Origin: Pseudo-nitzschia pungens
Taxonomy: Eukaryota; Bacillariophyta; Bacillariophyceae; Bacillariales; Bacillariaceae
DNA: 64,000 bases
Direction: 5' to 3'
Assembly: GCA_037355855.1 (NCBI GenBank)
Contig: CM074761.1
Span: 5,041,346 to 5,105,345 of the forward strand
Part shown: piece by piece, positions 44,255 to 53,015 of the stretch
How positions within the stretch are numbered: the stretch's first letter is position 1
Layout of the letters: each line of letters starts with the position of its first letter
Translations under genes and position numbers: made by a program
The notes under the pieces: model-generated
Database searches by the model: none
The model's input: only the letters and a program-made list of their open reading frames with translations
What the model was told of the DNA's origin: nothing

Positions 44255-45348
44255 CTTCGTTATTCTATAGAAATGAAGAAGTTTCGTATAGAATCTGATT
44301 TTGGAAACAACGCAAAAGTGAGTTTGGCCTTTCTTTCATCTAACGACACGATCTAAATGATTGGATATTGCTTTTTCTTAATCAGATTGCCAGATTCTTT
44401 CGATCATTCACAACATGCAACTAGACACTTTCCCATATCACGACACCAGCTTCATGCTCTGCTAATTGACATCCCCGCTGAAAAGGTACAAGACTTATTG
44501 TCGTCGTAACTGGGCCGAAGGGTTGATCTCCAACACAACATTCTTACGCACCTTCTGGTCTTATTATGACACTAATAGTAATATCAAAGATGCACGGATT
44601 CTTATAACTCAGTGAAGTTTTCTGTTCGTTGGAGATGATGGACTAGAAGAGCTCGACGCGAGAAGCCCCGTCGAAAAAAAAGAGACGTTCAGTGCGCAGG
44701 TTGGGATCCGAACGCATTTTAATTAGGGAATATATATATACGTCCATGTATACTACACAGGTCCAGTAATTGGAATGTAAAGAGCGAACAATCTGCAGAA
44801 ATCGGAGGCGCGCGCATTTATATTGGCTTTTATCGCTGGCAATTTTTTGTCTCCGATTTCTAGCGAATAAAAGAAGCGTTGAAACCGCAGTCAACTCTGA
44901 ACAACAGCGCGAGGCGCTACCAATGAGGCTCGGCCTGCTATCACGTTAACGGATATAAAAAATCCGAAGCCTGTTAACTCTCGAGAAAATAGTTCTTCTC
45001 CCACTCAGCCCTATTCAGTTCATCAATCACACAACACCGCTGTAACTTGCTTTCAGCACCATAATATTTTTCATCAATAGAGAAAGGTAAGGCTTAGGAG
45101 AAAAGCTGAAGTCGAGTCCGCAGAGGATTGGAGATAAGAAGCGAAATGTAGTCGTACGGAAATGATGACAAACACATCAGGACACATCGTGGTCGATTTC
45201 ATTTGTCTCGTTTCCATCGTGCTGCTCTACGCAACCGGTGTGTTTTGGGGTTCTGCAACTGGCGATCTTTCTGGGTTCTGAATATGTTATGTATCCAAAT
45301 TCTTATGCGTTATTCCTGTACTATTCGGACACACATTATTTCAGAAGA
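44255..45348. promoter_or_regulatory. Shared divergent upstream region of the Cys-rich paralogues
   Basis: About 1.1 kb between two head-to-head paralogues, so it holds both promoters. A TATATATATAC stretch sits at about 44731-44744. Paralogue B appears to have a 5' UTR intron at 45087-45344. No specific element can be named. Confidence 0.45.
45087..45344 (+). other. Probable 5' UTR intron of Cys-rich paralogue B
   Basis: Donor AAAG/GTAAGG at 45087 and acceptor TTATTTCAG/ at 45344 lie 258 nt apart, the acceptor only five bases before the coding ATG at 45349. This explains why the open frame upstream of the signal peptide should not be read as protein. Confidence 0.55.
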
Positions 45349-46563
45349 ATGAAGTTTCTTTTGAATTTCCTTACGTTCGGCTTGGCCGCCGCCACTCTGC
45401 CCATTTACGGTAACCCCAAGAAGGCCCCCAAGAAATTCGACAGCCTGAGCGATGTCAAGGCTGATTCCCCATTGGGACAGAGCCTCCTGAGTAAGGCTCG
45501 TAAGCTTGAAGATGCCGACGAAGTCGATTTCACATGGGTTTCGAACTTCTCCATCAAATTCCAAGGATGTCACCACATCAGTCAATGGAACGACGAGGCC
45601 GACGGCGAAGAAGACGTCCGCATCGAGACAAAGCGATTGATTCGATTCCGCCTTTGTCCTTCCAACGAGTGCAGTCCAGACAAGGCTGGAGGATGCGACT
45701 CCAACTACGGAGACTACGTTATCGACATGAACACTTTCCTCGAATCTTACTACGAGGCACTTGATAACTACAACGAATACCGTTGCGAATACACCGCGCA
45801 GGTTCTCTGTGACTGTGAGGATGGCGATGATAAGGGAGACGATTTCGACGCTGAGATTTGCGAATATGACTGCTGGGTCGAGCACGGAATGGAAGAAACT
45901 TGTGCCGACAAGAACCCTTACGCAGACGATGAACAGGAAAAGGAAGAAGAGTTCAACCTTGCTGAATACGTTGAGTGCAAAGAAGCCAAGTTTGAAAACA
46001 ATGAGCGTCGCCGTCGCCGCCATCTTGAAGAAGAGGAAAAAATCGAATACTTCATTGGACCATACTGTGCCGAACAAGGAGGAGCTATCTTCATGGGTCT
46101 TTTCACTGATGATACTTGCACATCTTTCGCCGATGACTACGGTGGAAAAGAAACTTACAGCTATTTGGCCGGAAAGTCCCTTCCATACAGCTCTGAATCT
46201 CTTATTTCTATGGACTGTGTTTCGTGCAAAGAACCCGAGGACTTCAACAACGACGGAAACGATCAAGAAGACGAGGATCAAGTCATTGAAATGTGCGAAC
46301 AAGTCTACGAAGGTGCTGGAAAGTGCGAACAAGGGCTCGAATCCACTGGATACATTTCATCAGCAAACAACAATGCTTGCAACTACATTGCAGGTATCAA
46401 GGTTGTACGAAAGGACGGAATCATCACACAAGTCGGATCCAAGGCAAACAAGACTGCCTCCATCTTCATTGGTGTCTTCGTTGTTGCATTCGTTCTCTTG
46501 GCTGCTTACGTATACTACCTTAAGACCAAGCTTGACAGAGCTTCCATCAACCTTTCCGATTAA
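45349..46563 (+). CDS. Acidic Cys-rich type I membrane protein, paralogue B
   Basis: 404 residues. Signal peptide MKFLLNFLTFGLAAATLP; RKL at residues 51-53, exactly the same position as in paralogue A; an acidic, Cys-rich luminal domain with ETKRLIRFRLCPSNECSPD, DSNYGDYVIDMNTF, YFIGPYCAEQGGAIFMGLF, SMDCVSC and EMCEQVYEGAGKCEQG; a polybasic RRRRRH site (about 227-232); one membrane helix near the end (SIFIGVFVVAFVLLAAYVYY) and a short tail. Every one of these blocks has a counterpart in the minus-strand paralogue 1.1 kb away. The topology is that of a single-pass secretory-pathway protein. The RxL motif and acidic domain recall diatom biosilica-associated membrane proteins; this is inference, and the family is not identified. 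Confidence 0.82.
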   Translation: MKFLLNFLTFGLAAATLPIYGNPKKAPKKFDSLSDVKADSPLGQSLLSKARKLEDADEVDFTWVSNFSIKFQGCHHISQWNDEADGEEDVRIETKRLIRFRLCPSNECSPDKAGGCDSNYGDYVIDMNTFLESYYEALDNYNEYRCEYTAQVLCDCEDGDDKGDDFDAEICEYDCWVEHGMEETCADKNPYADDEQEKEEEFNLAEYVECKEAKFENNERRRRRHLEEEEKIEYFIGPYCAEQGGAIFMGLFTDDTCTSFADDYGGKETYSYLAGKSLPYSSESLISMDCVSCKEPEDFNNDGNDQEDEDQVIEMCEQVYEGAGKCEQGLESTGYISSANNNACNYIAGIKVVRKDGIITQVGSKANKTASIFIGVFVVAFVLLAAYVYYLKTKLDRASINLSD

Positions 46564-48115
46564 AAAGCCGCTCGTTTGACTTTTTTGGATTCTGTTGTTC
46601 GCTCAAGGTAGCATACAGAAAACGGCCAGACGACATAATTATGTTTGTGGATTGAGTGAGTCTCTCCTCGCAAGATAGAGATGGAAATGTAATGTAAAAT
46701 GTAATTTCAAATTTCGATTGATGCACATCTCTTAGCATCATATTCTAGTAGTTCGACGATTCCGTTCTCCTTCCAAGTCCACTGTGGCGTACTAGTGTGA
46801 AGGAGAAAATAGTTGTTATATTCGGTCCCAATCTACAGGTGAATTTCGGTGCTCGTCGTGTTTTCTTGTTTCAATGTTCAAATCAGAGCAAGTTCGGGAG
46901 AAATGAAGTTCGTCACCAACAAAAGCTTGGTTTTTGAACCTCTTGAAAGATATGAAAAAAATGATTCCATTTCAGAGTGCACTTTGAATGACGATGTTCA
47001 TCAAAGAAGGTTTTTGATGTCACCAATGTATGCAAATACGAAGGAGGGAACGGAATTGTTCCCTCGAAAACTCTCTCAAGATCTCTCAAAAGAGAAAGAA
47101 ACAGTTCAACAGTGAGAAAAGTGCCCGTGTGCTTCCTTCCTTGTTCAAGCAGGAGTTTTTGTGCATCGGATTTAAAAACAAGGCAGTCCAGGAATCTCTT
47201 TGCCACTTCTCAATTCTGTTCTCATGAAACAGTTTGTCTGCAACATCATTAAAATTTGCATGAAGCGCAAGCCACTCTTGAGAGAAAAAGTCCTCAGAGG
47301 AAGAGAAAAGGCTATCCAGCAACAGTATCCTTCATCACTGACTAACACATGCATGGGCAAGTTCTACTAGAGGGATTGTTTCGAGGTTTGTTGGATTGGA
47401 CGTTATTTTTTACTCGTATCAACGAATCATACTTGATGGATAATCCTCCTCGTCTTTCTTTACAAAACAAGAATACAAGAACAACTAGCTACTATTCCTC
47501 TTTACAAAACAAGAATACAAGAACAACTACTAGTAGTACTACTACTACTAGTAGCTACTAGTAGTGCTGCTGCTGCTGGGGTGGCCTCTTGACCTAGGAT
47601 TTGGATGCGCAATGCTGTTCTGCTTTGCAATTCTGCTTTGCAGTTGGATAAAAGACGAAACAAAGATTCTGGTTCGGCTCAAAAGCAATGCGGTCAGCGA
47701 AGGACTGGAACAGAAATTGCTGTTTGTAATGCTGCAAGCAATGGTTATTGCTGGTTAGATGGATGATTGATTGGTCCGTACGATTGTGGAAAGCTAGGCG
47801 GGTATGAATATCTGACTCAATCCCGATTTGAGTTTCAATCTTAGTGCGTTGTGCTTCGTAAAATAACCTTACTGCATTCATGAGAACAAAGGCGTCAATC
47901 GCAATCGAAGATATTTTGATCTCGTTTGTGCGACCAAATTCTACACTATCTCTGGGTTGAAAACTTTCCTTCAACCGAACTCCCACTGTTACGGTATCGA
48001 AGTTCAAGAGTCGCGAGTAGGTTAGTGAATAGCTGTTGTCCATTGAGGAAGCAACGACCCACGGATAATTCAACACGATACAACGCAACACAAGAAAGCA
48101 TAGCACAGCGAAGAA
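46564..48115. other. Intergenic spacer with tandem duplication
   Basis: About 1.5 kb without a supported gene. A 32-bp direct duplication and trinucleotide runs lie at 47458-47579. A 170-residue open frame on the minus strand (47594-48106) shows no recognisable domain and overlaps the NAD kinase promoter. Confidence 0.5.
47458..47579. repeat. 32-bp tandem duplication followed by (CTA)n/(TAG)n and (GCT)n runs
   Basis: CTTTACAAAACAAGAATACA plus AGAACAACTA occurs at about 47459-47488 and again at about 47500-47529, then ACTACTAGTAGTACTACTAC-type palindromic triplets and GCTGCTGCTGCTG. Confidence 0.85.
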
Positions 48116-49677
48116 ATGAAAGGCCTCAATCTCGGATCAGCTTCGCTGCGGTACAAAAACTTGCTGGTCGTGATCAAGCAAACAGCGTTTGAGGAGTATT
48201 CTCAGCTCAAATTGCGTGGGCAATCTCCGAAGGCTCTCCGGTGGAAACGATTGGAACAGCGATACAAGGCGCACAAACAATGCGTCACCGATCTCCTCTC
48301 TGTGCTTCAAGAAAACAACGTTAGTTTCAATTGCGTCAACCGAGTAGATCTCGATAGGCAGCATCTGGCCGATATCGATCTGATGGTGGCGGTTGGGGGT
48401 GACGGAACCGTTCTCAGCGCGGCTCATTTTCTCGATCACGGAACAATCCCTTTGCTGGGCGTCAACTCCGACCCCAATGTGTCCATCGAAGACCGACAAG
48501 TGACAAAGAAAAAGCGTGACGAACGAAAGTACGTTGCGTTTCGAAACGGAAGCAAGTTGTCGGGGGCGGGGAATCTGGATGCATTTCTGTTTCGTTCGTG
48601 CGCCACCTTTCGTTCGAATGTCCTCTCTCTCTCTCTCTCTCTCTCATGTCAATCTCTTTTGCTTGGAATCCTTTTCAACTCATTTTCAAAACAAAAATAA
48701 AATGAAAACCATAGATCTCACGGTGCACTTTGTGCGTGTACCGCACTCGACCTGAAAGAAAGCGTATCACCGATTTTGTTTGGGGAAAAAGAGGTACGAT
48801 TCCTGATTTGGATGCCGAAGCGAATCCGAATTCCCATTCCAAACAAGACTTCGCGTTTCGTGCCATCGTCAAGCTTTGGCGAGGGATCCATTCCTCACTC
48901 GAATTTCTCTCTTGATGATGATTGTTTGTTTGTCTTGTTTGTTTCGTTGGAGAGCAGGACAAGCTGTCGAAACGAACCCGCATCCGGTGCAAAGTCAAGT
49001 CCACCTTTTCGGAAACACGCCTGGTCCCGGCACTAAACGATTTATTGATTGCGAATCCGTGTCCGGGCGCGGTGTCTCGGTTTCGTCTCGGTTGGTTGTC
49101 AAAGTTGGATTCGGAAATCGACATCGACGGCGATGTGCCGTCGGTGCCAAAAGATGCCGGGACGCGTTTTGCCGGAATATCCTACAACGTAAAGCACGGG
49201 TTGAATGTATGGTCCTCCGGGATGTGGATCGCGACAAGGTACGACGCGCTTTCTCGGAATGGCTCTCGGTGACGAGTGCGGTTGCGTTGTTTGCCTAGCG
49301 TGTCTCGGATTGGTTCCATTTGCACCATGCATTCATCCATCGTTGCTTCGTTTGCGTTCTCCTCGTGTTTTTTTTTCTATCGATCTAGCACCGGATCGAC
49401 CGCGGCCATGGCAGCGGCCGGAGGTCAGCCGATGGATTCGGATTCCTCGGATCTTCAGTTCATGATTCGTGAGCACATGATAGAAAATTCGAACGAAGTC
49501 ATCGATCACGACGTTGACAACGGATTCATAAACGCCGACGAAGAAATGCACATTCGTTGGAACTCGCAGCGGGGACGAATATATATCGATGGCTCGCATC
49601 TCACCCACAATTTGGAATTGGGCGACGAGATCATGATCGACAACAAGGCTCCTCCGTTGCCCTTGTTCATGAAGTAG
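48116..49677 (+). CDS. NAD kinase
   Basis: Four exons, 48116-48528, 48715-48793, 48958-49238 and 49389-49677 (introns 186, 164 and 150 nt, all GT-AG), give 353 residues. Splicing assembles the known order: LMVAVGGDGTVLSAAHF (GGDG at 94-97, the diphosphate-binding motif), LLGVNSDP, then SHGALCACTALDLKESVSPI, LNDLLIANPCPGAVSRFRLG, and across the last junction WIATSTGSTAAMAAAGGQPM, followed by LQFMIREHM and IYIDGSHLTHNLELGDEI. It phosphorylates NAD(H) to NADP(H). The sequence most resembles plant NADK3-type enzymes, which prefer NADH. Intron 1 contains a (CT)n run at about 48625-48646. No clear targeting peptide is seen. Confidence 0.93.
48625..48646. repeat. (CT)n microsatellite in NAD kinase intron 1
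   Basis: Uninterrupted CT run inside the first intron. Confidence 0.85.
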
Positions 49678-50065
49678 AAATCGACGGCTATCACCACTGA
49701 CACCCTGTACCAATAGTTGCTAATGTGTTTCGATTTTGTTCACCGCGGTAGGCATAGGTGTAGAAATCCTGTCTCTTACGAAATAAATAAATTATAAATA
49801 CTATAGAAACAACGTCCTCTTTCATCGACCCGTGCCGGAAAATATCTGTCACACCCTCCTCCTTCACACGGAGGAAGAGCACAACGGGAAACACACGCGC
49901 ACACGACGCAGACTACGGCACTCCGTCCGTGACAACGAACGTTTTCGACCAATTCCGAGTGCCGTCTCATCCATGCCAGCAGATTGTTGGTATTATTATT
50001 ATTATTTTATAATTATTTTATAATCAGACAATGCGTGCATCGGACAACGCGACGCGAAGAGACTC
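49678..50065. other. Convergent spacer
   Basis: 3' flanks of NAD kinase and LSM8; (TAT)n/TTTATAATTA AT-rich run at 49993-50024. No gene is seen. Confidence 0.45.
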
Positions 50066-50558
50066 TCATATTTTTTCTTTCTGCCGTATCGGTGCGAGCG
50101 GCGCCACCGCCTCGTCGGTCCAGAGCCCCGCATCGTACTCCGCAACGAGGCAGACGTTGTCTCCCCGAATGACATACAGACCCAGTTCCACGGTTTCCGG
50201 AGGCGCCCCGTCCGAATACACCCGCTCCCTGGCGTCGTTCAGTATCAGATTCTGCACCTGATCGTGCCCCACCAAATCCCCCAGAATGATTCGACCATCG
50301 CCGGTGACGACGCAGATGGATTCTGCTCGTGCGTATCCGTTTGCGTGCAAGTGTACACGCCGCCGACCGACAAGCAAGAAGCGAATGACGAAGCGACAAC
50401 AAAATACCCGGGGCGAGGCATTCGGGTTAGAAGGCAAAACACACACGCGCACAAAGGCAAAGGAAACCGATGAGTGCGCTGTTCTTTCGGAGAGAACGCA
50501 CGCAACACCCGACCGCCATCCACTCACTGTCCCTCCACTCGGCCAAAGTCGAGGCCAT
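50066..50558 (-). CDS. LSM8: LSM8, U6 snRNA-associated Sm-like protein
   Basis: Two exons, 50558-50528 and 50322-50066, give 95 residues, the usual LSM8 length. The 31-nt first exon encodes MASTLAEWRD and the 205-nt intron (donor GTGAGT) is followed by SICVVTGDGRIILG, an Sm1 motif. VGHDQVQNLILNDARERVYS follows, then ELGLYVIRGDNVCLVAEYD, the Sm2 motif (IRGDNV). LSM8 defines the nuclear LSM2-8 ring that binds the 3' end of U6 snRNA in splicing. The C-terminus ends LAPIRQKEKI. Confidence 0.93.
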
Positions 50559-51344
50559 GCTTTCGTTCGTGTGCAACCGTCGCGGAGAAGATGTTTCTTC
50601 CTCCCGAGTTCCGATGGGTCCCCAAACTTCTGCTACCAACGCAAACGTTTCGCGCCTCGGTCGTCTCGTTCGTCGCGGAGTTTTTCCTGCTGGCAGCAGC
50701 GCCCACCGCACTGTATCGAATGCGAGTAGTAGTAGGATGATGCGTCTTCGGAATTACTCGTGCCCGTTGCTCGTTGCTCGTTGTGCGCCGGTCCATTGAA
50801 CGTCTGCTTGCAGATTTCAGCTTGCGAGCAGTAAGGTTATGGCGGCCTTATGTACCGTACCGTACGGTACAGTGCGAGTGGTCTCACGAGCAACTCTCAC
50901 TGGACTAGAAAACTGAAAAAGTAATTCAAACCTTACGGTACTCGTAGTAACAAAAATGGATCTCCTGTCATGGCTTGTAGTAAGGCTTACGAAGGCGTGA
51001 CACGACAGACATGTGCTCGCAAGATTTCTCCTTCCTTGTTCGGTAATATCTTACTTGAACGGACGGTATTCTACCTGGGCCCTGGTATGAACTTACAGCT
51101 ACCAAGTACGAGTAACCTTAATTGTATCATAAAAAATACAGTAATAATATTATTATGCACAACAAAAAGTATGAGAACGAGTTTTCGCAACACTACTATT
51201 TTCCGTACCATAGTCTTCGGTAGTCGGGCAGCACCACCATTCACACTTGCCCCGCCTCAACGTAGGATTGTGCGACAACCACAACCACAACCGCAACCAC
51301 AATAGTCATTCTACTTTGAGGTCGGCCCCAACGTTTTGGTTCCA
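50559..51344. other. Divergent spacer
   Basis: 5' flanks of LSM8 and the PAP2_C gene. It includes CGTACCGTACGGTAC words near 50856-50872 and a (CACAAC)n-like run at 51274-51301. No gene is supported. Confidence 0.45.
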
Positions 51345-52877
51345 ATGATGCCTTTGCACCGACGTCGTGTTGCCGGAACTACCAAGGACGAGTCTTCGCC
51401 GTCGTTGTCTCCCTCCAACGATAGCCTCCGAGAGGGAAGCAAGAAGGCGGAGGATGACCATTATTATGCGACCGGTGGGGTTCTGCCCAACCCGAGCCGT
51501 TCCGCCGTCCTCCTCGCCCTGGCGTGTCTGGAAGTCGTGGCGCAAATCACAACCATCCGCAAAGCGAGGATCCGATCGGTTGGCCACCTCGTTGCGGTCG
51601 TCCTGTCGACCTTTGTGGTCACGCTTCCCATGATTCTGACCCTGGCGGCCGGTTTGGGAATCTCGGGCGGGTCGAACAAGGACCTTCCGCACCAGAGATA
51701 CATTCCTCTGATGGTCGCGGCGACGATATTTGCCAGCCAGCTCCCGATCTTCATCAGTTATGCCATGGCAGCCGCCGCCATTGTTGTGTTTGGATTGTCG
51801 TCCAGACCCTTCCGAGAGGACGCGACGGAAAAAGCGAACGACAACAGCGACGATGATTCGGACACAAAAGAGAACCCATCCAAACCACCCAAGAAAAACG
51901 AAATGTCGGGTCAGCTAAAGGCCGTCTTTGCGGTGTTTTTGTTGATTGCGGTTCTGCTGACCGAAAACTTCTTCATCTGGGTCGTTTCGGCAACGTACAA
52001 GCCGAGTCAGAATCTGAACACGCTCCCCGCTCCTCTCCAGGACAACGGACAGATCTCGCTCCGGTATCTGTTCCACGATGTCTTGGCCATCACGAAACGA
52101 GACGTGGTCAGGGTGCGAAACATCATCAACGTCGAGGCGATCCTCGTGTCGGGACTCGCGCTCTCGCTGGGGGCCATCGAGCTGAAGGGGGCCTCCCTGC
52201 GACGAAACCTGTGGTCCGTGGCGATGAGGGGCGTCCTGACCCTGGCGGCGGCGCGCTCGATTCGGACCTTTAGCTTCCTCATCACCGTTCTGCCCAGCCA
52301 AAATCCCCGCTGCTTCTTCGGCCACTTTCCGAAACCCCCGGACGATTGGATCTCGTGGCTCAGGGTCGGATTGATCCCGCAAATCGACGGGGGCTGCAAC
52401 GATCTCATCATTTCCGGTCACGCGACGGTCACGTCCACCATCGCGTGCCTGATCACCAGCGTCGTCGGAAAGCCTCTCTTCACGGCGGCGATATGGATGT
52501 CCGTGACCCTGGACTATTTCGTGGAAATATACGAGGGCTTCCACTACAGCGTCGACATGTTTCTGGGAGCGATGCTCGTGAACTTCCTCTGGAATACGCT
52601 GGCTCCCCTGGAAGACGTCGAGCGCGGGGATCCGCGCGTCGAGCAGAGGAGATTTCTCCCCCTGCACGATGCCACGTCGTCGGACGTCGTCCGATACGCT
52701 GTTCCCGCAATCGGACTGTGGCTGCAGCTCGTGATCATTCCCCATTCGTACGGACTCTACAGCTGCGTTCTGTACACAATCATCGTGGTCGCTCAGATTG
52801 CGCGGTTCGGGTTTCAGCAGTATTCACAGCACTGTCTGTTTTGCCTGCTGTTCATGACGCTGGGGCTTTTCTTGTAA
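51345..52877 (+). CDS. PAP2_C family membrane protein (sphingomyelin / inositol-phosphoceramide synthase-like)
   Basis: 510 residues, intronless, from the first in-frame ATG at 51345. Six or more membrane helices are visible (VLLALACLEVVAQIT, LVAVVLSTFVVTLPMILTLA, FISYAMAAAAIVVFGL, AVFAVFLLIAVLLTENFFIW, LQLVIIPHSYGLYSCVLYTI and others). The PAP2-type catalytic triad motifs are CNDLIISGHATVTST and GFHYSVDMFLGAM, together with RSIRTFSFLITVLP before them. In this family these histidines and aspartate transfer a phospho-head-group between phospholipid and ceramide or diacylglycerol in Golgi or plasma membrane. The precise reaction cannot be read from sequence. The 3' end lies only 139 bases from the convergent histidine-kinase gene. 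Confidence 0.82.
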   Translation: MMPLHRRRVAGTTKDESSPSLSPSNDSLREGSKKAEDDHYYATGGVLPNPSRSAVLLALACLEVVAQITTIRKARIRSVGHLVAVVLSTFVVTLPMILTLAAGLGISGGSNKDLPHQRYIPLMVAATIFASQLPIFISYAMAAAAIVVFGLSSRPFREDATEKANDNSDDDSDTKENPSKPPKKNEMSGQLKAVFAVFLLIAVLLTENFFIWVVSATYKPSQNLNTLPAPLQDNGQISLRYLFHDVLAITKRDVVRVRNIINVEAILVSGLALSLGAIELKGASLRRNLWSVAMRGVLTLAAARSIRTFSFLITVLPSQNPRCFFGHFPKPPDDWISWLRVGLIPQIDGGCNDLIISGHATVTSTIACLITSVVGKPLFTAAIWMSVTLDYFVEIYEGFHYSVDMFLGAMLVNFLWNTLAPLEDVERGDPRVEQRRFLPLHDATSSDVVRYAVPAIGLWLQLVIIPHSYGLYSCVLYTIIVVAQIARFGFQQYSQHCLFCLLFMTLGLFL

Positions 52878-53015
52878 ACAAAAGTAATAATAATAATACT
52901 ATAATTTATAATTTCAAAGCTGTGAAGCGTAGTAGTATTTTTTGTAAATAGTTCTTATTGCAGTCGGAAATACAGAGTTCGTATCGCATTGCGAAAACAC
53001 GCGGTATTGCCAAGA

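Noticed and set aside
43064..44356. 430-residue open frame on the plus strand, antisense to Cys-rich paralogue A
   Set aside because: Asp/Glu-rich genes (GAN codons) rarely give stops on the opposite strand. The minus-strand product has signal peptide, Cys pattern and a paralogue; the plus reading has none.
45310..46332. 340-residue open frame on the minus strand, antisense to Cys-rich paralogue B
   Set aside because: Same codon-composition artefact as above; no domain, start context or homologue character.
47594..48106. 170-residue minus-strand open frame before NAD kinase
   Set aside because: No domain, no targeting feature, overlaps the promoter of a certain gene.
51915..52745. 276-residue minus-strand open frame opposite the PAP2_C gene
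   Set aside because: Arg/Asp/Gln-rich reverse shadow of a GC-rich membrane-protein gene with clear catalytic motifs on the other strand.
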